From NCBI GenBank assembly GCA_022419385.1, contig JAJUBI010000006.1, forward strand, positions 558,001 to 622,000: DNA of 64,000 bases, read 5' to 3'. The position numbers and the translations under genes were made by a program. Shown here one piece after another: positions 43,060 to 55,046 of this stretch. This DNA comes from Paraconiothyrium sp. Pb-2020 (taxonomy: Eukaryota; Ascomycota; Dothideomycetes; Pleosporales; Didymosphaeriaceae). Position 1 is the stretch's first letter; each line of letters begins with the position of its first letter. The notes beneath the pieces are model-generated. The model was not told the DNA's origin. It did no database searches and saw nothing but the letters and a program-made list of their open reading frames with translations.

Positions 43060-43505
43060 GTGAGGCAAGGACGGTGGGTGGAGAGATGGTGGTGATGTGT
43101 GTGGGGATAGAGGGAGAAGAATAGTGTTAGCGTTAGCCTTAGGTGGTGGTGAATACCCAGTTTGTTTCTCGTTTTACCTGTGTCTTATGAATTGGCAGAT
43201 CAAATGTCCTTGCTTGGTTTCCTATCTAAGCCCCCTCTTCCCCGCTGAAAAGCGCCATAACATCCTTCTTCCCATTCGCAACAGCAACAATCGTAGTCCT
43301 TCACTCTCCACGCTCACCCCTCGTATCCACCCCTTTCCCAACAATACTTCAAACCTCGCAGTACTCTCCCCCCTGGGATAATCATAATACCCTCCCCCCT
43401 CCGCTCTGTCAGCCATCAAAGTTTCAACCCCTCTCCCTACCATTAACAGTGAAGAGACCAGCGTCCACGGAAAGGAAGACCAAGATACTCCGCCTGCGTG
43501 GGGTG
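43060..43505. other. Gene-free stretch between convergent genes
   Basis: About 450 bp, strongly G-rich then C/T-rich. Nothing recognised besides 3' flanks. Confidence 0.5.
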
Positions 43506-44428
43506 TTATGAATGTAAATATGTCAGGTAAATTGGTTTGGGGGCAGGTGCAGGGATGCACGACTGCGCGACGGACATCTCGATGAGCAGTTTCGCTATGT
43601 CTAGGAGCTGGAGTAAGCCGGTTCGTCTTGCTTTTGCCATGGATATGTGGGACCAGCGGCTTTCTTCGGATAGCAAGACGATGTGAGGGGAGTGCGACTA
43701 CCTTTGCGATTCACGTTTAGATCTAGCGTTGAGGAAGCAAGTAGTGGTTTAGCGAGTCCGTGGCCCCTGATTAGCATGCGGAGGACTGTAGGTTCGTTCT
43801 CATACGTGGCCATGGGATCGGCACCGTGCTTGAGGAGCGCATTGTCTATCTTTTCTTTCTTGTTGAGGACTGTTTCTACGGAATCGACGCTGTAGGGGTC
43901 CTTCCTCTTAGCGACCTCGTGGAGCGGATTGTTGAGGCAGCTACTGCCCCGGCATGTGGAAGGTGCCACTAGCCTGGTCTGTATATAGGCGTCATCGCTC
44001 CCATAGCAATCGATCACTCTTACACCACATTTCAACACGGATAACACGCAGTAATACCATTATCGAAGTAGTAGAAGTCATAGAGAGAGCATTCGGATCG
44101 GCTCCTGCCTGCAATAGCGCGCCAACAACGTCTAAGCGCCGATGGTGTATGGCGAACAGCAACGGCGACGACGTACCCAGTGTAGGGGTAGCGCGACCGA
44201 GTATGCTATACCGCGGATAGTTTCAACTCCGTATCGGCTGTCTCGTGTAGTGTTGGTGTCGGTATCTTTCAGCCCTTCGAGGAACTCTTCCAACAGGAAA
44301 GTATCCCCCCAGCTCACGAGAACGTGTAGGGCTTCGAGACGCAATTCTTCGCTCTTGCTAATCAATTCGCAGAGCAGATCATACCCAGCGAGCTTCAGGA
44401 TGCGTTCAATCTTTTCTTTCGCAGACAT
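43506..44428 (-). pseudogene. Ankyrin-repeat protein gene, frame broken
   Basis: Starts at the ATG 44428 (SAKEKIERILKLAGYDLL). A clear ankyrin repeat, SSPLLFAIHHRRLDVVGALL and then QAGADPNALS, is read in a second frame. The G run 44185-44188 (C run on the coding strand) short by one base explains the shift. A second repeat region, LNNPLHEVAKRKD ... IDNALLKHGADPMATYEN, lies in a third frame. Near 43690 a GTAGTC...CCGAAG segment of 38 nt may be an intron, after which RRTGLLQLLDIAKLLIEMS leads to a TAA at 43506. Ankyrin repeats bind proteins; the partner is unknown. Some breaks may be introns and some base errors, so it is called a pseudogene only provisionally. Confidence 0.5.
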
Positions 44429-44824
44429 GCTGAAGCGAGGTGAAGCATCTCGCCGTCTGTCCTCGTCGCCTATCCCATTGGTAGGTCGGGGATTTGCAAC
44501 AGCACTTCAGCCTCCTGAGCGCCCAGACAGCGCCCCACTATCTTCTCACCCAGGGGATTGCAGGAAAAGTATCCTCTTCTACGAAGCTCAATCATATCTC
44601 AGTGCAACCCTTCTCAACAGCTACATGAGTCCACCTGTCTCGTTCCCCTGGTCTTTTCTCTTTTGGCGTGAGACTGCAGTCGGGTCACGTGGTCGGTATA
44701 CAAAGTGTAATTTTCGCATACTGATGAAGCCCGGGCTTGCCTATATCGGAGTACGCTTATCCGTTGTAGCTTCAGTAGTCGTTATTCGGCTGTATCTTGG
44801 TTGCCCTTTTCTTTGCTCCTGTAT
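44429..44824. other. Gene-free stretch
   Basis: Upstream flank of the ankyrin gene and 3' flank of TRM11. The long plus-strand frame here is antisense to the ankyrin gene and has no family resemblance. Confidence 0.5.
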
Positions 44825-46348
44825 CTAGTTGGCGCCACCCTTTTCTCTCCATCGTCCACTGACACCTTTGCTATCATCGGCTTTATAACTCGCCCCGTCT
44901 GCACCTGGCTCTTGTCTTAGCCTCTCAAATTCCTTGAAACCTTCGAAGTACTTCCTGCGGAAGTCATTCAGCTCATCTGCTTTGACGCCCTTCTCGTATT
45001 CTTTCTTGACCGTTTCCAACGCGCCCTCAGGTATCTCCGATTCAGTCCCTCTTCGATACGTCAAGAGTCTTCTCGACCATTTATTGAACGGCTGTACACA
45101 AACAGAGACAATGTCTAAGCATGGGTGCGTGGGAATGACGAGTTCCACGTCCTCATCATTCGCCGTTGGCATCCACATACTGAGTCTTCCATTCTCTACC
45201 AGCGTTGCGACGGCAAATGCTAGAATATCGTCTTGAATGGCGGTGAACGAGTAAGGCTTCTTCGGAGGTATATAACCCGGTTCTCTGTATCGATCTTCAT
45301 GCGTTGCGAGTTCTTGTACGTTCAGCTTGTCGCGCGATCCTAACACTTTGAGGCCTTCCCGGATGCCGTAAGGTGGATCGCAAACTATACCGTCCAGGTA
45401 TCCGCCTCTGCTTGCGGAATTGCTGTGTTGCAATATCCGAAAAGGGGTGTTTGTAAGATCAGAAACGAACGCTCCGAGGTACCTTGACTCTAAACCGTAC
45501 TGCTTGAAGTTGCCTTGGACGTCGAATTTGCCAGTTTGCCCCTTTCTCGCACTACCGCCAGTCCCACGAATGCTGCGGCCATCTATATCACTGCCGCAGA
45601 CTAGTGCTCCGAAATGAGCGCATGCAATAGGGAACCCACCTGTTCCCATAAAAGGATCGTAGAACAGCTTGCCTGGAGCCGCAAGCGCCATGTTGGCCGT
45701 CACAAGCGCGAGCTCGGCGTCCATTGAAGTGGTACTAATGTAGTGTCTCTTCTTTAAATCGTATGTCGTTTTTGCATCACGACCAGAGGTAGCTACTAAA
45801 CGGCCAAGATACGCGTACTTGGGTGCAGACGCCTTTTCATCATATTCTTCAAATACTTTGAATGATGCATCAGCGTCTCGCATCCGGATAGGTCCATTGA
45901 AGCCCAGATAGGAGAATGACTCGATGATCTCACGCTGCTGCGTTTGATCACGCGTCCCCCGATAGCAGTCCAAAGTGAAGCGGAATGGAACTGATTCGTA
46001 TTGGGCCCATTTTGCGCTAGAAATTTCGGTCACGGATTTGTGCAACGCAGCGTACGTCGCACCCTGTCCCCAAAGTTCATAAATGCCTTGCGACAGTAAG
46101 CTCCTTGAGATGACCGCTTTGGCTGCCGAATCCGAAGGAAGACGGACAATGCAGAAAGGAGACTGCTGTTGTTAGATAGTGGACGAGTTCGGGCCCGTGA
46201 CAACGATCAAAACTTTGCAACATTCACGTACCTCTTCTTCATATTTCACGAACTCAATTGTCACCTCAGCAACATCAGCGAGAGCCTGAAGTTCCGCTTG
46301 GCGAAAGCTCTCGTGCATCTGCACCAGTCGCACAAGGTAATCGGGCAT
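44825..46348 (-). CDS. TRM11: tRNA (guanine10-N2)-methyltransferase Trm11
   Basis: Exon 1 (46348-46232, 39 codons, MPDYLVRLVQMHESFRQAEL) and exon 2 (46162-44825) flank a 69-nt intron with GTACGT and a CAGCAG acceptor. The product is 484 residues. The N-terminal THUMP-type region includes PFCIVRLPSDSAAKAVISRS and ends near QTQQREIIESFSYL. The methyltransferase has the SAM motif KLFYDPFMGTGGFPIACAHF, an acidic GSDIDGRSIRG and the catalytic motif DGIVCDPPYGIREG. In yeast Trm11 pairs with Trm112 to make m2G10 in tRNAs. All motifs and the usual length are present. Confidence 0.93.
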
Positions 46349-46652
46349 CTTCGCGGTTGAGAAGTTTGTGATTGGCGTGATGAAAAAAGGTGCGGACGCT
46401 CAGTCTGGAACTGGCATATTGATTTGGCACGCTTTTGGAATAGGTAAGCGTACGAGGGGAGGTGAACGTGAAGAGTCATGCGTAGGGCAAAGTGCAAAAT
46501 TGTGGGTCGGACAAGCGCGATGTCATTGGGCACCGGAAATCGACGCTCTGATTGGCTGATCGTAGTGTAGTGTCACGAACTCATGCTTCAACAATCACAC
46601 TTTATTCCATATTAAAGCTTTGATAATCCTTTAGATAGATACCAGCCCCTAT

Positions 46653-47251
46653 TTAGTTGTTTGAGAAGCGGCCTAAATGTTCTTTGGATTTTGTTAAACC
46701 CGACAGTACAGCCTCAACTCCAGAAACCTGCCCAACCGATCAGTACTCAGTCACTATACGCAAACATTGAAATAACTCACCGTGATTTTGGTCGGATCTT
46801 CCTCGTTCTCCGCATACTTCACTGTGCCATCTTTATCAATCACCATAGCCCACCTTCCATTCCGATTGGCCATTTCAGCATTCCATCCATGCTTCTTAGA
46901 GAACCCTGACTTGGTATCACCCAGAAAGGGAATATCTGTACCCCCAATGCGGTTGATCTTGCCCCATGCGCTCATGACCCACCCGTCGTTACTGGCGATA
47001 ATAGCAACCTGGTCCACGCCATGATCTTTCAGTATGTCCAGCTGCTCGATGTAGGGAGGTAGATGATAAGCTTGACAGCTAGGCGTGAAGGCGCCAGGAA
47101 CAGAAACGAGGACGACTCGCTTGCCTTTCCACTCGGAAGATGCGTTGTAATCTTGTGGTGTGCCTGCGAGGGTCGGATCTTGGTTTTTGATCGGAACCCA
47201 GTCGAAGACTACGTCCGAGGGGAATTTGTCGCCGGGTTTAAGTGGTGCCAT
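46653..47251 (-). CDS. Peroxiredoxin, Prx5/AhpC type
   Basis: Exons 47251-46781 and 46727-46653 with a 53-nt intron (GTGAGT ... GGGCAG); 181 residues. The peroxidatic cysteine is in SVPGAFTPSCQAYHLP (Cys59) with the conserved Thr and Pro. LDILKDHGVDQVAIIASND and the GWNAEMANRNGRWAMVIDKDG segment follow the Prx5 family. The short second exon restores the usual ending ITVSGVEAVLSGL. It reduces H2O2 and alkyl peroxides with thiol donors. No SKL-type peroxisomal tail is present (it ends SNN), so the cytosol or mitochondrion is likely. It lies about 300 bp from the TRM11 start. Confidence 0.92.
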
Positions 47252-48321
47252 TGTTGTGAGTCGAATAAGGAAGTAAATTGATAGCGCAACCTAGAAGTTA
47301 TGGGTAAGTTTTGCAAGTGTAAAAGACGTAGAGAAGGACTGACTGCGCGGACTATGCAGGTACTTGCACGAGTTCGAAGAATACGTACTTCACGTACGTC
47401 AATGTTATTTTCTTTGAAGACGCATTTGACGCAAATGCGATCATTTATTGACGAATGCATGCGCTCGCTTTTCGCCCGGAAGCGGACCGTGATGAGGGGC
47501 GCTATCTCGGACGACGGGGGCCCGGTAAGGGTCGCCGACAGACAGAATGCATCTGGCATTGTGCAATAACCCTAGAGTAATGTTTTGGTTTAGGGGGCAC
47601 CTAGATTTTGCCCCTTGCGCTTTCTCGTATCTCGAGAGGACTTGTTCATAACGGTATATGTGCTATACTTGCTCCTTGTTTGACTCCGCCACTCCCTCGC
47701 AGCATCTATGTTCTTCTTGGCGATCCCAGAAAGCATGAAAGCACTTTCTTAAACTCACTCGGTTAGTCAGTTTTAAGAAAGAACTACACCTTATGCGATA
47801 ATCCCTTGGACGATGGCTATGTTCCAAAATCAGTCAATCAGGTTTCTCCACACGAGTAGGCGGCTTGGCAGATGCCTCGCTCTTTGAGAGTTGACTGCCC
47901 ATAGGATGATAGATGTTTGTAGACATAGAGCTACATTGATTCATTGAAATTTCAGCGTGCTGTCAATCCAAATTGAGGGGGGAAAGAACTTGCATATAGT
48001 CTTCCAAGAAGTACCATGACAAATAGTCCTGCTGAGTTGTTCGTTTGTATTATCTTCACCTAAGCGTGCTCTGTCAACACAGGTCGCATGTTCTGTGTTT
48101 GCACTTTTGAACCTGACATTAACTCTCATCTATCTATGGAAGCGGCGAGAAGCCCCTCAACCTTTCAAATCTCATCTTGACCGTCGAACTCTACGAATGT
48201 CGTAAGGCAGGAAAGTCACATACATACAGCGAGATTCGTCTAGTCTTGAATTATGGTTGCGTGTATGACCCATCGTACCAATCGCAATCCATGATCGAAT
48301 CAAAGTTTTGGATAACCATCC
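47252..48321. other. Gene-free stretch
   Basis: About 1.07 kb upstream of the peroxiredoxin. Short inverted similarity is seen around 47750-47780 (CTTTCTTAAACT versus AGTTTTAAGAAAG), able to form a hairpin. No gene recognised. Confidence 0.5.
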
Positions 48322-48662
48322 TCATTTAGCTGTTGTCACTGTGCAGCAGCTGTCCCTTGTATGACCACATCCCGAGCAGCCTACATGAACATCATAGTTG
48401 TAGGGGCCGTCGCCACAAGATCCCTAGCAATCTCAATATGTAGACACAGACTCGTTTGGTGATACATACGCAATACCAGACAGTTTTTGGAGGGGGTCCG
48501 TATTGAGATTGTATCTACCAACGTTAGCAGCTGAGGGTTGTTTGTAATTCTGTACTCACATCGCTCTGAATTGCGGTATCCGTTTTTGAATGTGGTTGAG
48601 AACCACGTTTCAAACCATTGTTTTGGTATCCTGATTCCAAGCTCGGGGTATGAGTTGTGCAT
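48322..48662 (-). CDS. Candidate cysteine-rich mini-protein, three exons
   Basis: Exons 48662-48560, 48514-48477 and 48423-48322 join across two introns of 45 nt (GTGAGT ... GGTAG) and 53 nt (GTATTG ... CTAG) with frame kept, giving 80 residues. The last 36 contain seven cysteines (NCLGSCGDGPYNYD, VGCSGCGHTRDSCC), a dense spacing expected of a disulfide-rich fold. The N-terminal half (PELGIRIPKQWFETWF) has no signal peptide. The real start could therefore differ, or a secretion signal exon may be missing. It was found by joining frames, not from one open frame; the exon fit supports it but the family is unknown to me. Confidence 0.38.
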
Positions 48663-49167
48663 TGTTCAAGCGGAGGTGCGAGAGTGGTAGTGGATGATGT
48701 GATCTACTCCCGGCAATGACTAGCGGGTCGTCCGTATCTCTTTGACCGGAATATACCGACTATTGAAGATCGTGAAAGCAAGCTAAACGCACGCAAGTGC
48801 ATGTCTAGATGTTTATCGCATGCAGATGTCGGTTTGGATGCTTTGCGGGTTATCGTTGATGAGGACCAGCTCACCATCAAGGTCACAGGCACGCAACGCT
48901 TTTTACAAGCCCAACGGCTGATTGGCGCTTGCCCAACTAGGAATACGCGAACCAATAACTTGATGCCTGAGGCATGAGAAACTTCAGCCTTCCCGACTCC
49001 ATCTCTTCCACCAATAACGTTTACCTCTTGGTTCAGCCTTGCAGCCAAATCAGCAATCGTTAAGCGAGCGACATGGTCAATGGGCTGCGATGTCGCGGGG
49101 CACTCTGGGAATATGTTCACATTCGTTGCGCTGGTTTGCGCATTGCTCACCCGCTATCAAGACAAAA
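48663..49167. other. Gene-free stretch
   Basis: Spacer between the cysteine-rich candidate and the CorA-like gene. A minus-strand frame here has partly protein-like composition but only a GTG start and no recognisable family. Confidence 0.45.
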
Positions 49168-51248
49168 TGGCTCTGGAGCCGAGGCGTTCGCGATCACATC
49201 AGGCTGGGGATGTATGGCATAGATTCACCCTGCGGAATGAGCAGGCTCACGACCCTGAAGACCGGCGACTCTGTTCCCCACAGCACTCCGTCCCTGAGGT
49301 CATTAAGCGGTTTATGGAGCGCGGTTATACCAGATTGACTGGACCTATTCCCCACCAACGCCGATTACTCAAAGAGTTCCTCGAAGAGATGCGATTTATG
49401 TTACCAGGTGGACATACTCACTCCATCGATACAGATGTTCGTCATCCAGTGGTTAATACAGGCATTGCAGGCCTTCTCGAGGACCGCCACGATCATGGGC
49501 GCTGCGCAAAACTAGTTGGTAATACATGTAACAATGATATTGTTTACTCTAGCAATGTTTGCACCTCGAAACTCTACGAGAGCCTACACAAAGAGGTAAT
49601 TGTATCTTACCAAAGCAGTATTACGTGTCGTGGCACTCATAAAATTGTAGCGATTAGCACGCAAGGCGGAAAGACGAGTGTTGTACGGGAATGTCCCAAA
49701 CGGCTATTTAATGTGCTAACGTATGTAGGTTCATTCCTGATCTGACATCAGCCACCGCGCTTGTTTTGGCCTCAGCGATTGCTCAACGATCCACTATCCC
49801 TCTGCGAAATATGATGCATCGGTATCTGACACGGGAGTGCATCTTTTCGGTCGTAACAGTATGTGTATAGAAGTGGCGAAGTGGTTGCGGATAGGTGCTA
49901 ATTTCGACCAGACATGGGGGTTCTTTCTAGAATTCCATATACCATACTATGCAATGCGTATCGGACGCCATGTTCGAGATCACCGTGTGATAGCTGGAAA
50001 ACGCCTGCGCAAGTCCGAAGTTCTTCCACTTCAGCATGAGTCGAAAGATCCGGACGAGCTTTTCTATTACGAGTCTCAAATATCGTCTCTCTATTGGGGT
50101 CCTGACGAATCATTTTGGACCGAAATATTCCTCGTCGAGACCTTCTTCGGCTCGGAGCTCGACTTTGAGAAGTACCTCGATCCTAAGGTTGACTCCTTTA
50201 CGAAGCTGACACTTCGTGTGGACCCTCCCACTATAACAAGCGATCCTAATATGACTCTGGATCCAAGGGAGTATTGGTTGAGGCAGCTTGATGTCAGATT
50301 ATCGCAAGCAGTGCATGAATATACGGCATTGATCGGAACGTTTAGTAAGCGTATGGAAGCATATGTAAGTTGGAAACTATTCTTTCGGGATCAGCGTATG
50401 AATGGGTTCAAAGAATCCGGAAAAACTCGAAAGAACTCGGCTAGAATGGAATACTAGTTGACGTAGATATGGCTACTCACAGAGAACAGGTGCGGACTCC
50501 TGAATTCACGTCTGATCGTAGTGGGCACACGCAAACCCTTAGCGACGTACTTGAAACTATACAAACCATCACCGATTGCATTAGTAGTACAGTAGACGCA
50601 TGGGAAGTGTTTCGCAGACATCAGATTACTTTCTTTGTGATAGATGAACACAGTAAAAACGCTCAATATAAACATGCATATCCTCGACTTCTCAATAATA
50701 TTGTCGGTCACATGGCAGAGCTTGAACGGCTTCGTAGCATTCTACTCACCCAGCGAGCAAAGTTCAAGACCAGAATCGAGAATGTATGTGCCAGAACTTT
50801 CCTTAATCGGTCTGGAGCTGCTTAACATAAACTAATCCAGAGATCAGTTCCATACCGTGCACAGTCTCAGCCAGACCGAAACTGCAATAGCGCAAGGTGA
50901 AAATATTCGGATATTGACACAAATGACAGTTGTAAGTTGCATCAACAGCATCAGATCACAATAACATACTCATACTCATCCTACCAGTATGTCGCATTCC
51001 CACTGCTATTCACAGCTGCCATCTTCAGCATGGACTTCGTCAAACCCAAAAGTGAGGACCTAGCCTGGGGACTCTTTTTTACGGTGGTGGTTGTGATATC
51101 TATGCTCAACGGCACGATAGCTTGGCTTCTACACAAGTCACTGATTCAGAAGACGTTCGCCCAGCTTTTCGCTTTTGTCGGTGTTCTCTTGAAGAAATTA
51201 GTCGCCCTTGTCGAGAGAAAGTTTGACAAACTTGCTGAATGGTGGTAA
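49168..51248 (+). CDS. CorA-like membrane protein, multi-exon, 5' structure uncertain
   Basis: Well supported exons are 49729-49858 (PDLTSATALVLASAIAQRS), 49912-50364 (TWGFFLEFHIPYYAMRIG), 50490-50783, about 50842-50931 (FHTVHSLSQTETAIAQGENI) and 50988-51248. Introns of 53-125 nt have good branch sites. The C-terminus has two hydrophobic segments, YVAFPLLFTAAIFSMDF and LAWGLFFTVVVVISMLNG, in CorA arrangement without GMN; the position reads FSM. The ATG at 49168 begins a plausible N-terminus, but its junction to 49729 needs a phase-2 donor I cannot find. The junction at 50784-50842 also misses phase by one base. Missing bases or unusual splice sites may explain this. Role as an ion channel is unproven for this family. 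Confidence 0.5.
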
Positions 51249-51456
51249 TCGATTTGATGGCCATGGTACTGCGTCTACAGCATCTCTTATCATACAGTAA
51301 AATTACATACATCATGAGTACAACACAAGTTTCCAATACACGAAACGCCCGACACCCATCAAATGCTTTCCACGAATTACAGGCTCCAGATGCACATGCA
51401 AGACCTAAGTGGACATCCCAATGCCGCGCGACATACTCTTACCGCCGTGCTCAATT

Positions 51457-54414
51457 TCAAGATGGACCAGACCCCTTGTGCGTCTTTCCGCCTTTCCGGG
51501 GGGGCCTAGATAAATGTTTCCTTAGCTTCGATTCATTAGAATCATCTTTGCCTGGTAACGAGCGGTCGCAATGAGCTTCCATTTTCCAATCAAGATCATC
51601 TTCAGGTACCAAACGACCACGATGTTCCTTGTTCGAGTGCCAGCCAGTGCGCTCGAGAATTTCCAGGAACACGCTCTTTTCTACGTTCTCCGCCGGCGAC
51701 TGATCCCTCTGGACCTTGCTCTGGCTTTCATCGCCGGTAACCTTATTTTCCCGAACAGATTGGGGAGTTGATGGGAAAATTTTCTCCGGAAACCACTTTC
51801 CAGGTTTCACTCGTGGGCTCTGCAGCTGCAGAAGGGTCTGCTTGCTTGGTCTGGTCCGCAGCTTCGAATGTAGCAGTATTGCTGGGTTCCCCGGTCTCAA
51901 TGGATGGCATAGTATGATCCGGGTTATGAGGTCCTCGACATGATGCCTGAAGAGCATGGCCCGCCTTCCTGCCTTTCCTCCTAAGCCTGCTCCATGACCG
52001 AACAGCTTGGTGCTCGCCTTTCGCGGTAGACTTTTTGGTCGGTTTCCGATCATCTGTAGACGGTGCGTCTCCTGCAATCTCGGAATGTTGAGCAGCCGTG
52101 GTTTCTTCTGCAATTTCGACTTCCTCTCTGGCCGCATGGCAGTGGGCGGATCCGGATGGTCCATGTAATACTGGCTCTGCGGTCACCATGGAATCTTCAT
52201 CCAAATGTTGCTGCAGTTCGTCCGAGAGCCTGAACGACGTAGAAACATCTGTCTTCCGATCCGTGTTGACGGGTTGCCCCTCTGGTCTCTCCATTACTCT
52301 AAGGCACAATTCTGAGACAGGTTCGTCCGGGAGAGGATTTTCTGCCTCGGCAAGTTTTCTCGGTACGTCCAGCTCCATGCTTGCAATGGAGGACGTAGTG
52401 GATTGCTTATCATCCGTCGGCCTTTCGGCGCGCTCATCGGATTTGTGCGACTCGGTCGTTTTAGTTCCAGTCGCCAGTATTGTCGAACCAGACGCTTCCT
52501 TTGCAAGGTCCAACAGGTGATTTGGCTCTGCAGAGAATGGGGTAAGCGGATTCTTTACCAAGTGCTCGAACAAATTTCCATCTCCGACTTGGTGATACAA
52601 GGAATCGCCTTGACGTCTGAATGTGCCAAGTTATTGGCCTTCAGCGCACCTAGTAAATCTTTACCTGTTGGACCCTTGTCCTTCAAACCCGTGGTGATAT
52701 TCTTGCGCTGCCGCACTTGCCAAGCCCGAAGGTGTATGAGGCGACATTTTCAATTCGAATGTTTCGTACTCCACTGATGTGGCTCCGACCTTCTCCATTT
52801 GACGCTGTAGCTTCGAAAGTTCATGTAGCAGGTGAACTCTGCGGTCGTTAGGCAGTTTCCAAGCGAGTATTTGTTCCATCCCTGACTTTTTCTTGAACAT
52901 TTCAAGTATTTGTCGAGATTGCTCATGCGAACGTTCCGCACCTGCCTGCTCTAGATTCGGGGTTTTTGCTGGTAGCTGCTCTGTTGACAGCGTGACTGGC
53001 ACATCGTCTGCAAAGTCGATTTGGGGTAAGTTCGTCAAAGGATTGTCTGCCACTGCTGTCGGCCCGCGCTCTGGACTTATTGCCTTGGCAAGCTGGCGCA
53101 GGTCGTGATCGAATCGTAAGTTTCTAACCACACCTGTACAACTGACAGGCTGTTATTGGAGTCCACAAACACGGCACCCACAATTGCTTCAAGTGTTTCG
53201 GCAATAATGTCAGGGACGTGCGGTCCATGTTCACGCCGAATGATAAGAGCATCGTCTATGCCTAGCTCCCTGCCCCTAAGAGCTAGAGCCACCCGTGATC
53301 CAAGCTTTCGGGCTAGAGCTTGATAGGTATATGTTGATGAGTTGGTATCCCACCATAGTTCGGCCAGAGCTAACCCTAGCGCGCGATCGCCCAGTAGAGC
53401 GAGTCTTCGGTTATCCGCGATAGGCGTGACGATACCTTGCCAATACAAGGGGATTCCATTTCTGTCAGTCTTGAGGGCTTCTATACAGAGGGATTTATTC
53501 TTGAAACTGTAGCCAATCACATTCTCAACGCGAACAACCCGCGTGGCAGCGTCGAAGAGATCGATATGTATTGGTGGAGGCGGCCGATGGAAATGTAAAG
53601 GGTCCTGAGACATGTGGAAGAAGAGACTGTCTCGTCGGGTGAAAAAGTTCGAGGGGCAGCGAGCATAATCGGTTCGGACATGGAAGCTACCCCGTGCAAA
53701 AGGACTAACTCCTCGCAGTAATCGGGATAGCCCCGCTTTTGCACTCGTGATTCGTTGTTCGATAATGTTCCTCATGCCGGGTACTCTTTGGGGAGCTCTT
53801 GGATCTCCAGAGTCCTGAGACGTCGAGATGCGCGGTCCTCTTTCTGGGACTAGGGGGCTCTCAAGTGGAAAGGATGGTCCGGGTGCTTCTACGGGATCTG
53901 ATTGCTTTGAGGATGGGTCATCTACTGGCTGAGGTGGACTTTGTGGTCGTGCTTGCTGGGTTTTCCACGCCGATCCGGGCAGGCGGTAGCTCACGGTCGG
54001 CACATTCTGGTGAGCCGTAGCTTGACTTTCTAGATCCGTATAGTCACCGTTGAAGACCCGGAGGTGCCTGCGAAGCTGCGTCTCGTCCTGATCATGGCTC
54101 AAGTTTCGAACTTGATCAGCCGCATTCCATGTGCGATAGGGCTCAAGTCCTTGCAGTTGGGCTAGAGTCAACCGCCCTGACCGTAAATGTTTTTGGGTTG
54201 TGACCAGCCATGTAAGTTCGTTCTTTTCGCCGATAGTAAGAGATCTCCTCGTCGCCCAGATTGCTTCAATCCTCTTTCCGAGTTTTAGTGCTTCTCTCTC
54301 TTCCAGCGTGTTCAGTCGCGCAGCCAGTTTGAGAGTTGAGGGTGTGGTGCTAGTCACGTGGGATTTCAAAGGATCGCGCGAACGATTGACAAAGGGACGG
54401 AAACCACGCACCAT
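51457..54414 (-). CDS. RNase III-domain protein with long disordered tail, one apparent frameshift
   Basis: The frame from the ATG 54414 has a Pro/Ser-rich first half and an RNase III fold: VENVIGYSFKNKSLCIEAL, RRLALLGDRALGLALAELW, and DIIAETLEAIVGAVFVDSNN. Near 53130 the frame shifts by one missing base into VVRNLRFDHDLRQLAKAI. The tail continues over a 48-nt intron (52617-52664) and a 55-nt intron (51742-51796) to 51457, for about 950 residues. The signature loses one acid (ERLEFLGD became RRLALLGD) and another is Glu instead of Asp (IAETLEA). One Asp and one Glu remain. No dsRNA-binding domain, helicase or PAZ is seen, so it is not a Dicer. Inactive RNase III folds occur in mitoribosomal proteins; its role is unknown. 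Confidence 0.62.
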
Positions 54415-55046
54415 TGTGTGAAATGACGGACAGTCCCAAGGCCGTAGCTACGCATTGTTGAGAGAGAGTCTATGGAACTGTTAGGTTCAGTAGTCCCGCA
54501 AAGAATTCATATACAAATGTATAAGTTGCGACCATCATCCGCACTTGTTCTAACGTACAAAGAGAGGAGGAATACTCCTTCGAGACTTCTATCTTGTCAT
54601 TGTACCAGTGTAGAGGCGATCAGTCGATGATAGGAGGTGTGCTTGATGCATGTGTTCTAACATCAACTGATGCTTTTCGCGCCCAAACGCGAAGGACAAC
54701 GCACGGACCATATTGGCTTGGTTGGCCGAACGAAAAAGGTACAGGTGGAAGACAAGTCAATTTGTAGCTATATACTCCACCGGTAGAACCTATACAGAGT
54801 TCATACCAAGGACGCCTGGAGTAAGCTGTCGTCCGAGAGAAACAACATGAAGAACACGTGCCCTCACCAGACAGAAGCACTTGCCAAACACAATTCATTG
54901 ACCAAATGAACACAACCTTCAATACAAAGTAAAAAGCAATGGGGAATCTACCTTATCTCCATCCGCCTCCAAATAACACATTCATGCCCTATCAGCAATC
55001 TCCCCCTTTGAATTATATTCACACTTCCAACCCCAGCCTTCGCCAT
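54415..55046. other. Gene-free stretch
   Basis: Spacer of about 630 bp between the RNase III-like gene start and the GH17 gene end. No gene or repeat recognised. Confidence 0.5.

Noticed and set aside
44142..44828. 228-codon plus-strand frame
   Set aside because: Antisense to the ankyrin gene and to its promoter; no family resemblance, very Ser/Arg-rich.
48704..49150. Minus-strand frame with LTIADLAARLNQEVNVIGG
   Set aside because: Only a GTG start, no recognisable family, and it overlaps the leader of the CorA-like gene.
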